Shown piece by piece: positions 58,249 through 64,000 of a DNA stretch of 64,000 bases. The translations under genes were made by a program, and so were the position numbers. The notes beneath the pieces are model-generated. The model was given only the letters and a program-made list of their open reading frames with translations. It did no database searches and was not told the DNA's origin. The stretch covers positions 48,236,001 to 48,300,000 of the forward strand of contig OZ231128.1 of NCBI GenBank assembly GCA_965153355.1. The letters run 5' to 3'. Every line of letters starts with the position of its first letter. Within the stretch, counting starts at the first letter, position 1. The stretch is from Flaccisagitta enflata. Lineage: Eukaryota > Chaetognatha > Sagittoidea > Aphragmophora.

Positions 58249-58444
58249 TGTTTGCGTGTATGTGCGTGTGTCTGTTAGTGTGTATATTTTTGTGCCTTTG
58301 TCAGTGTGTATGTGTTTTTAGATTCACTTTAATGCGTTTGTGTTAATGAGGCAGAGTGTGTGTTTGGAACGGGAAGAGTAATTCAGTGCACTTATACGTT
58401 GTTTCTTAAAAATCAAAGATTGTTAACATTTTCATTTTTGAAAG

Positions 58445-58528
58445 GTGTTGGCTTCTCCCGAAAACGTTAGCAAGACGACGATGGACGTCGACAACATATC
58501 CATGGTGATGGCACCAAACGTTCTCAAG
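58445..58528 (+). CDS. ARHGAP39: RhoGAP-domain exon 4 of 5 (84 nt, symmetric)
   Basis: Acceptor TTTTTGAAAG, then 28 codons in phase 0 at both ends: VLASPENVSKTTMDVDN and ISMVMAPNVLK, then the donor AAG|GTAAGA. MVMAPN corresponds to the conserved RhoGAP segment whose Asn contacts the GTPase (established for the domain family). Because it is 84 nt and phase 0/0, skipping it keeps frame but deletes this motif. The last 38 nt of the exon plus the donor are repeated twice more downstream at 65-bp spacing. The flanking introns carry complementary (TG)n and (CA)n tracts. Confidence 0.87.
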
Positions 58529-58667
58529 GTAAGAGACAACATATACATGGTAAGGAAAACATATCCATGGTGATGGCACCAAACGTTCTCAAGGTAAGAG
58601 ACAACATATCTATGGTAAGGACAACATATCCATGGTGATGGCACCAAACGTTCTCAAGGTAAGATTG
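58491..58667 (+). repeat. Tandem triplication of an exon end and its splice donor
   Basis: The block ATATCCATGGTGATGGCACC through TCTCAAGGTAAGA occurs three times; donor GT positions are 58529, 58594 and 58659, exactly 65 bp apart. Each 65-bp unit also contains a second donor-like CATGGTAAGG. Using the second donor adds 65 nt and soon meets an in-frame stop (…YPW, stop). Only the first copy continues the domain in frame. Confidence 0.9.
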
Positions 58668-58827
58668 GTCCGGCATATGCAAGTTGATAATCCAATCCAA
58701 TTCAGTAACAGCTAATGAGTCATTGCTGGACATATAAGCAAGGCAAACATCTTTGTAGATATTTTGTCTCTGTCAATTGTGACAAACCTCTCTCCCTCGC
58801 TCTGGATGTGGCTGTGGCTTTGGCTGT

Positions 58828-59120
<293 letters not shown>

Positions 59121-59216
59121 AAATACAAACACAAACACACACAATTGAAATTACTGAACTTGAACTTTTACTCAGACTTTTCACTCAGACTCAGATGTGT
59201 ACTAGTGACGAAGTGT

Positions 59217-59340
59217 AAAACAAGGCCAAGAAGGCCAATAAGGTGCGACACGTGGATCGTCGAACGAATGCGTTAACCGACCAACCGACCAACCGACGGA
59301 CACAGCCAGTTATAGAGTTGCTTTGTCGCACCTATAAAGT
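59217..59340 (+). mobile_element. Family B copy next to the last-exon acceptor
   Basis: AACAAGGCCAAGAAGGCCAA, AGGTGCGACACGTGGATCG, core ACCGACCAACCGACCAACCG, then ACACAGCCAGTTATAGAGTT, GCTTTGTCGCACCT. The ends AGGTGCGACA and TGTCGCACCT are inverted. It lies 26 bp upstream of the terminal exon and contributes to its branch-point region. Confidence 0.7.
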
Positions 59341-59365
59341 TGATGTTCTTTCTTTTATTTTGCAG

Positions 59366-59476
59366 TGCGATTCCGACGATCCAAAAACGATATTTCAGAA
59401 TGCACGCCGTGAAATGGTTTACGTTAGAACTCTTATACTCAACATGGACACCACTTTCATGGAAGGGATATTATGA
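59366..59476 (+). CDS. ARHGAP39: RhoGAP terminal exon 5 of 5 with stop codon
   Basis: Acceptor TTATTTTGCAG, then CDSDDPKTIFQNARREM, VYVRTLILNMDTTFMEGIL and TGA at 59474-59476. The SDDP..IF.N.R.EM..(V/L)R.LI..(M/L)DT(T/S)FMEG(I/V)L ending is, as I remember the family, the distinctive C-terminus of ARHGAP39; this is the strongest reason for choosing that subfamily. The 3' UTR starts almost immediately with a long (CAA)n tract. A family B repeat ends about 28 bp upstream of the acceptor, so the acceptor region has been narrowly spared by insertions. Confidence 0.88.
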   Translation, partial: CDSDDPKTIFQNARREMVYVRTLILNMDTTFMEGIL

Positions 59477-59486
59477 TTGCAAAAGC

Positions 59487-59650
<164 letters not shown>

Positions 59651-59763
59651 CCACTCTTAGAAAGAGGCTGTTAATAAGAAAGGGGAAAAGTAACAACTGA
59701 ACTGTCAACAGAAAGTATCAAAGATTCACAATTTATGAATGCATAGTCTGGTTAGCCCGTTTC

Positions 59764-59831
<68 letters not shown>
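59764..59831 (+). repeat. (CT)n microsatellite
   Basis: About 33 TC units ending in CACGCGCGCG. Confidence 0.95.
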
Positions 59832-59833
<2 letters not shown>

Positions 59834-59989
59834 GCGCGCGATTTTTCTTTAAAAGACACCAATCTGATATTGTCGCCAGATAAACTCTCAAAGAGGAAAT
59901 CAAAAATGCAAAATTTTGAATTTCTCACATTTTTGTTTTCATAGCAGTGTTTTCTGCTATTCAGCTTGATCGAGGGGAAAAAAGAAACG

Positions 59990-60105
59990 AACAAACAAAC
60001 AAACAAACATACAAACAAACAAACAAACAAACAAACAAACAAACAAACAAACAAACAAACAAACAAACAAACAAACAAACAAACAAACAAACAAACAAAC
60101 AAACA
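59990..60105 (+). repeat. (CAAA)n microsatellite
   Basis: About 28 CAAA units with one CATAC break. Confidence 0.95.
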
Positions 60106-60444
60106 TTCAAGCTACGAAAACTTTTAATGTGTAGAAAGAAAATATAATAAAGGGAAAAAATAGTCAGTTGGATGAAAAAAGACTTCCCTCGAAAGAAAAG
60201 AACCCAAAAGACTTTCTAATATCCGGTGTTTACTCACTCTTTTCTTTTACACGGATATTACTGTCCTTGATACGACTTCCCCCGGATGAAGCTGTCCTAG
60301 ATGGCTTGGCATTTTGCAGTAGTGCTCGAGCTGCGGCAGTGATGCACCTTTTGCGGCAACCCACTTTTCGCTTCTCTTTCTTTTTGTTATTTTTTCTTTA
60401 TATTTAAATGATTTACGTTGTTAGGCCTTTTAGGATCACTGCAA

Positions 60445-60570
60445 CAATAATGCGGGGTTTTCTTCTTTTTTTATTTTTGCGAGAGGGAGAAGCCGAAAGA
60501 ATGATAACTTCTTTTCGCTACCTGTTTGTTAATTTCTTGAAATCCGTTGGAGCTGGATTTAACTTTACGT
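60445..60570 (+). mobile_element. Right end of a pogo/Tigger-like MITE
   Basis: TTCTTGAAATCCGTTGGAGC, TGGATTTAACTTTACG matches the right terminus of the family at 14228-14416. A left end is not visible. Confidence 0.45.
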
Positions 60571-62029
60571 AAAACGGCTACAAAGGAATTGAAGGGAGTA
60601 TTTAGTTCCTACAGGGTCATTCTTTACAACTGGCTAAAAGCAATACAAAAAAACATCAAGCAATATGGTTTATGTAACATTAAATTCATTTAATGAATTT
60701 CAAGCTTGGTGAAAAGGTTTCATATCTTTTAAATCATCTACGGTAAGTCATGAGCATTTTGAAAAAATGCTAATATCTTAGTCAAAACAAATTTGTAACA
60801 AATGATACAGGCTTATATGGTCGAATTATAGAAATCTCTTCAAATTGTTTTGATAAAGATAATGAAGGCCAATTAGCACAACTTAAAACAAGAATACTTC
60901 AGTTTTTTGTTTGCTTTCAAATGATGTTTTTATTTTTCAGTTGAATATTTTTCATTATTTTTTCTGAGGGCAATAAAGCCTAATTCAAATGATCCAAAGT
61001 TATTTCAGAATCAAAGTTTAATATTTTTTTTGCATTTGAGATGGATGATCCTGTAACAAGGAATCATTTTCAGTACAGTCAGGGCGCAGTGTAAAGTGTA
61101 CACTTCTTAAAACCTGTGATCCATCTTTTAAACTTTGTTCAGCGGTTGAACCTTTCTTTCGACCCCACTGCTCTGCCATGTTAACGAAATAAGTTTTAGA
61201 AAAACTGTGCTTTTAATTGTTTGCCCATTTTTTCCCATTCCATTTATTAATTTACCAATTCTTAATATTGTTATATGTAAGGAAAACAGGGATGACGAAT
61301 ACTGATGAATACTTAATTTCTCTTGAAAAAAAAATTGTTCTCAATCCTTCTTTCCCTTTCCCCTCTCAACAAAAAGAAATTGCTTTCACCTTGTTCTTTG
61401 TAAACAAAATCAAATGATTTTTTTTTACAATCCGAAGAAGTCATGTATCCCCGCTTCATCTTTGCTTCTTGCTCAGTTGCCCGATTGCCAGTCGGACAAC
61501 ACGTTTATGTTACTCTTTCTCCATGTCCTCAACTGTTACCTATACTGATGATTGTTCCTTAAGAGATAAAATGATATTTTATACCTTGATTGCATTGTAA
61601 AAAGCGTCAGCCTGTTTTTTCCCTGTATCTCGTCATCTCGTTATTTCTTTCTCGTTTTCTTGTTCATTTTTATCCCAAAATTGTAATTTAAAAAAAAAGT
61701 CTGTGTTTCATGTGAACAAAAAAAAATGTTGTAATTTGTAAAAAAAAAAGAATAGATACTCTGTTTGTAAAAAAAAGAACAGTTCATTTTACACAAAATA
61801 TAGGAAAGATTAAGCGAAGCAAGTCAATTGAAAACGCAGTTTCCAGGCTGATTATTGTTTACTGGCTCGAAAGATCTTTTTTTTTTTGTGGAAAGGAAAA
61901 AGTTGTTTTTGTAAAAAACGAGCTAAAGGTGCAGCAGCTACAACGGGTAAAAGATGGACCAACAAAAAAAATGACAGTTGTGTGGCCTGTTGATGATGAA
62001 TAAACAAGGCCGGAAACACGGATACCCTT
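60571..62029. other. No gene recognised
   Basis: AT-rich, many A/T homopolymer runs. A family B end AACAAGGCCGGAAACACGGA, TACCCTTGTCGCGTGCCC lies at 62002-62040 and abuts the next element. Confidence 0.5.
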
Positions 62030-62700
62030 GTCGCGTGCCCTTCTTCTTCTTCTCCTTCTTCTCCGTCCCCGGCCCCTCGAATCACAGTCTCAAAGCACAA
62101 ATTCCAATTTCGAGGACCAAATCCCAGTTTCGAGAGCCAAATCCCTACCTCGAGGCCCAAATCCTAGCCTAAAGGCTCAAATCCTAGCCTGGAGGGCCAC
62201 ATCCCAGCCTTGAGGCCCAAATTTCATCCTCGAGGTTGGGATCTGGGACTCTTGGCTGGGATATGGACCTCAAGGCTGAGATTTGGGCCTCAAGGCTGGG
62301 ATCTGGCCTTCCAGGCTAGTATTTGTGCCTTTAAGCTAGGATTTGGGCCTCGAGGCCGAGGCGGGGATTTGGCTCTTGAGACTGAGATTTGGTCCTCGAA
62401 ACAGGAATTTAGGCCTTGAGACGGGGATTTGGGGGTACATAGAAGGAGAAGAAGAAGAAGAAGAAGAAGAAGAAGAAGAAGAAGAAGAAGAAGAAGAAGA
62501 AGGAGAAGGAGAAGGAGAAAATTACCCATATGTGAGAAAGCATAGGTCATCGGCCCCTCCGGGGCTGCTGCCCAAAAAGTAAATGGTCACTAAAGCGTCA
62601 CTGCGTCAGATGGTCAGCAGTACCCATTGCCCCTGAGTAAGTGTATGTTGGATATGGAGGTGAGAGGGGCAGCGGCCCCGAAGGAGCCGATGAGCATTGA
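62030..62700. mobile_element. Family A element A9
   Basis: Interior units AGGCCCAAATCCTAGCCTAA, inverted from about 62232 to GAGGCTGGGATTTGGGCC. (GAA)n at 62440-62500. Right end 62525-62575 (TGTGAGAAAGCATAGGTCAT, CGGCCCCTCCGGGGCTGCTG). Then the inverted tail (GATGGTCAGCAGTACCCATT) and a second end at 62668-62695 (GGGGCAGCGGCCCCGAAGGA). The normal left end is replaced by a family B end at 62002-62040. Confidence 0.65.
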
Positions 62701-62945
62701 GGCTAGGATGTAAGCCTCGAGGCTGGGGTTGGAGCCATCAAGCTTGGACTTGAGCCACTTGGCTGGCATTGGAGACTTGATGTTGAGCCTGGAGGCTGGG
62801 ATTTGAGCCTCAAAGGTGGAGCTTCAAAGGTGGGATTAGGGCTTGAGGCTGGGATGGGCGGATTGGAGCTCCCAAGGCCACAATTTGAGCCTCAAGGCTG
62901 GAATTGGAGCCTCGAGGCTTGGATTGGGGCTTGGCTTTGAAGGGG
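62700..62945 (+). repeat. Family A-type minisatellite
   Basis: TTGAGGCTAGGATGTAAGCC, TCGAGGCTGGGGTTGGAGCC and variants, 19-20 bp. 62946-63071 is unassigned. Confidence 0.7.
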
Positions 62946-63071
62946 CTGTGTGATTTTGCTTAGCCACAGATACTTCAGAAAAACAAACAAAAAAATAGTG
63001 CGCGAAAAATAACTGAAATTATCGTGGATGAGAAATGATCAATGTCGATGACTTTTTTCTGCACAGTGATA

Positions 63072-63656
63072 ACAGGGTGTGCAAAAAATTTCGTACTCAG
63101 TCTATAGCTTGAAAACCATACTAGTTATAGGAGTTATGACCTCAAATTTGAACCGGAGTATCTCAGTTGGTCATACTAAAAGTAGAAACTAAGAACAGCT
63201 GATAGAATTTCCATACATGGCCACACCATGTGTTTAAGAAGAAACAGAAATTCAGATTTTGACATGATTTTATTTGCAGAGCAGTGTCTATTAAAAAATG
63301 CAGGATTTTGCAACTTTATTGGGCCCTTGATATATTTTTTGGAAGAAATGCATCATGGGAAGTTGGTTTTATCAACTAAGAGTGGTTTCAGTCAACAAAA
63401 AAGATATATGATTCAAATTTAAACAAGAGATATATATTTATTCATAAAATAAAGAAATTTTTTGTAACCTTCTTCTTATGTTCCTGTTGGCCTAGAAATG
63501 CAATCTGCTGTCTGTCATCCATCCTTTTTCCTCAGCTAAAGTATAAAAGATAACCTCAATTTCAACTATGAATATCAAATTTAAAGAAATTCTCTTAATC
63601 CAGGCGTTTTTTTTTGTAGATTTGATGGCGAGTACGAGTTTTTTTGCTCACCCTGT
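63072..63656. mobile_element. 585-bp mariner-like MITE
   Basis: TA|ACAGGGTGTGCAAAAAATTT, CGTACTC at the left; the right end reads inverse ACAGGGTGAGCAAAAAAACT, CGTACTC and is followed by TA. CAGGGTG.GCAAAAAA is a mariner-like terminus. A short ORF at 63228-63422 has no recognised motif. A similar motif GCAGGGTGACAAAAAGGC at 63778 may be the start of another element continuing toward the window edge. Confidence 0.85.
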
Positions 63657-64000
63657 TAGACGCCATTAATGGTGCGTATGATTTTTTTCCAGTTTAACTT
63701 TTCCTGTATGATCTGCTTAATTCGCTCAGCTTGCCTACAGAGACTGAATAGATTGTCATGAAAAAAAAAGTATTAGCAGGGTGACAAAAAGGCATACTTT
63801 TACTTATCATCAACACTTATTAGCACGATTTGGAATTTTGGATGTACACGCAGTTGGAAAAAAAACGACGAAATGATCAAAGAGGAAGCATTCACAATCA
63901 TGGTGATTAATGGTTTTTAACAATCAAGAAACTACAATCAATCAAAAATGCAATAACTACAAAAGTTGCCATAGTGTCGGCAATTTACCGGGTCATGATT
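63657..64000. other. No gene recognised
   Basis: AT-rich; possible left end of another mariner-like element at 63776. Confidence 0.4.

Overview
This is eukaryotic, almost certainly metazoan, genomic DNA. Coding sequence is sparse and split by GT-AG introns. Most of the window is transposon-derived or simple repeat, and TTAGGG/CCCTAA-type repeats suggest a vertebrate-type telomere motif. I cannot name the species. The repeat style (tetranucleotide-cored interspersed elements, many TA-flanked MITEs, very long dinucleotide runs) fits a marine invertebrate, but that is an inference.

The one host gene I can support is on the + strand: the 3' end of a RhoGAP gene, best matched to ARHGAP39 (Vilse/CrossGAP). 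Five exons are visible: 6082-6248, 57456-57611, 57981-58086, 58445-58528 and 59366-59476. They join in phase to 208 codons including the stop and cover essentially the whole RhoGAP domain to the protein C-terminus. Upstream exons (WW/MyTH4 parts in the known family) must lie before the window. The first two visible exons are separated by a 51.2 kb intron that splits the codon of the presumed catalytic arginine finger. The (TG)n and (CA)n tracts flanking exon 58445-58528, and a threefold tandem copy of that exon's 3' end with its splice donor, suggest unusual splicing there.

The giant intron is a layered repeat landscape. (1) Family A: elements with inverted ends starting near GGGCAGCGGCCCC and cores of inverted about 19-bp minisatellite (1.3-5 kb, 10.2-16.3 kb, 32-33.6 kb, and also at 62 kb outside the intron). 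(2) Family B: more than 20 dispersed copies with a hypervariable (GGAC)n-type core, an AAGGCCGGATACACGG end and a terminal AGTCGCG..CGCGACT hairpin. They resemble Helentron-associated or pearl-like elements. (3) Hairpin family C, including a 5.5 kb foldback-like structure at 10.5-16.0 kb. (4) At least nine TIR-bounded MITE-like elements with exact TA or TTA flanks. (5) A 25-bp minisatellite of about 66 copies (21.8-23.4 kb). (6) A subtelomere-like block at 38.7-48.1 kb: degenerate telomeric repeats in both orientations, then about 31 copies of a 154-bp satellite. (7) A 5'-truncated CR1/Jockey-group LINE on the - strand (about 50.96-55.02 kb) carrying a nearly complete reverse transcriptase. 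It is interrupted by a 513-bp TIR element and itself appears to sit inside a MITE.

Downstream of the gene (59477-64000) are a (CAA)n-initiated 3' UTR, candidate poly(A) signals, another family A element and a 585-bp mariner-like MITE. I saw no rRNA gene, intact tRNA gene, CRISPR array or prokaryotic operon.
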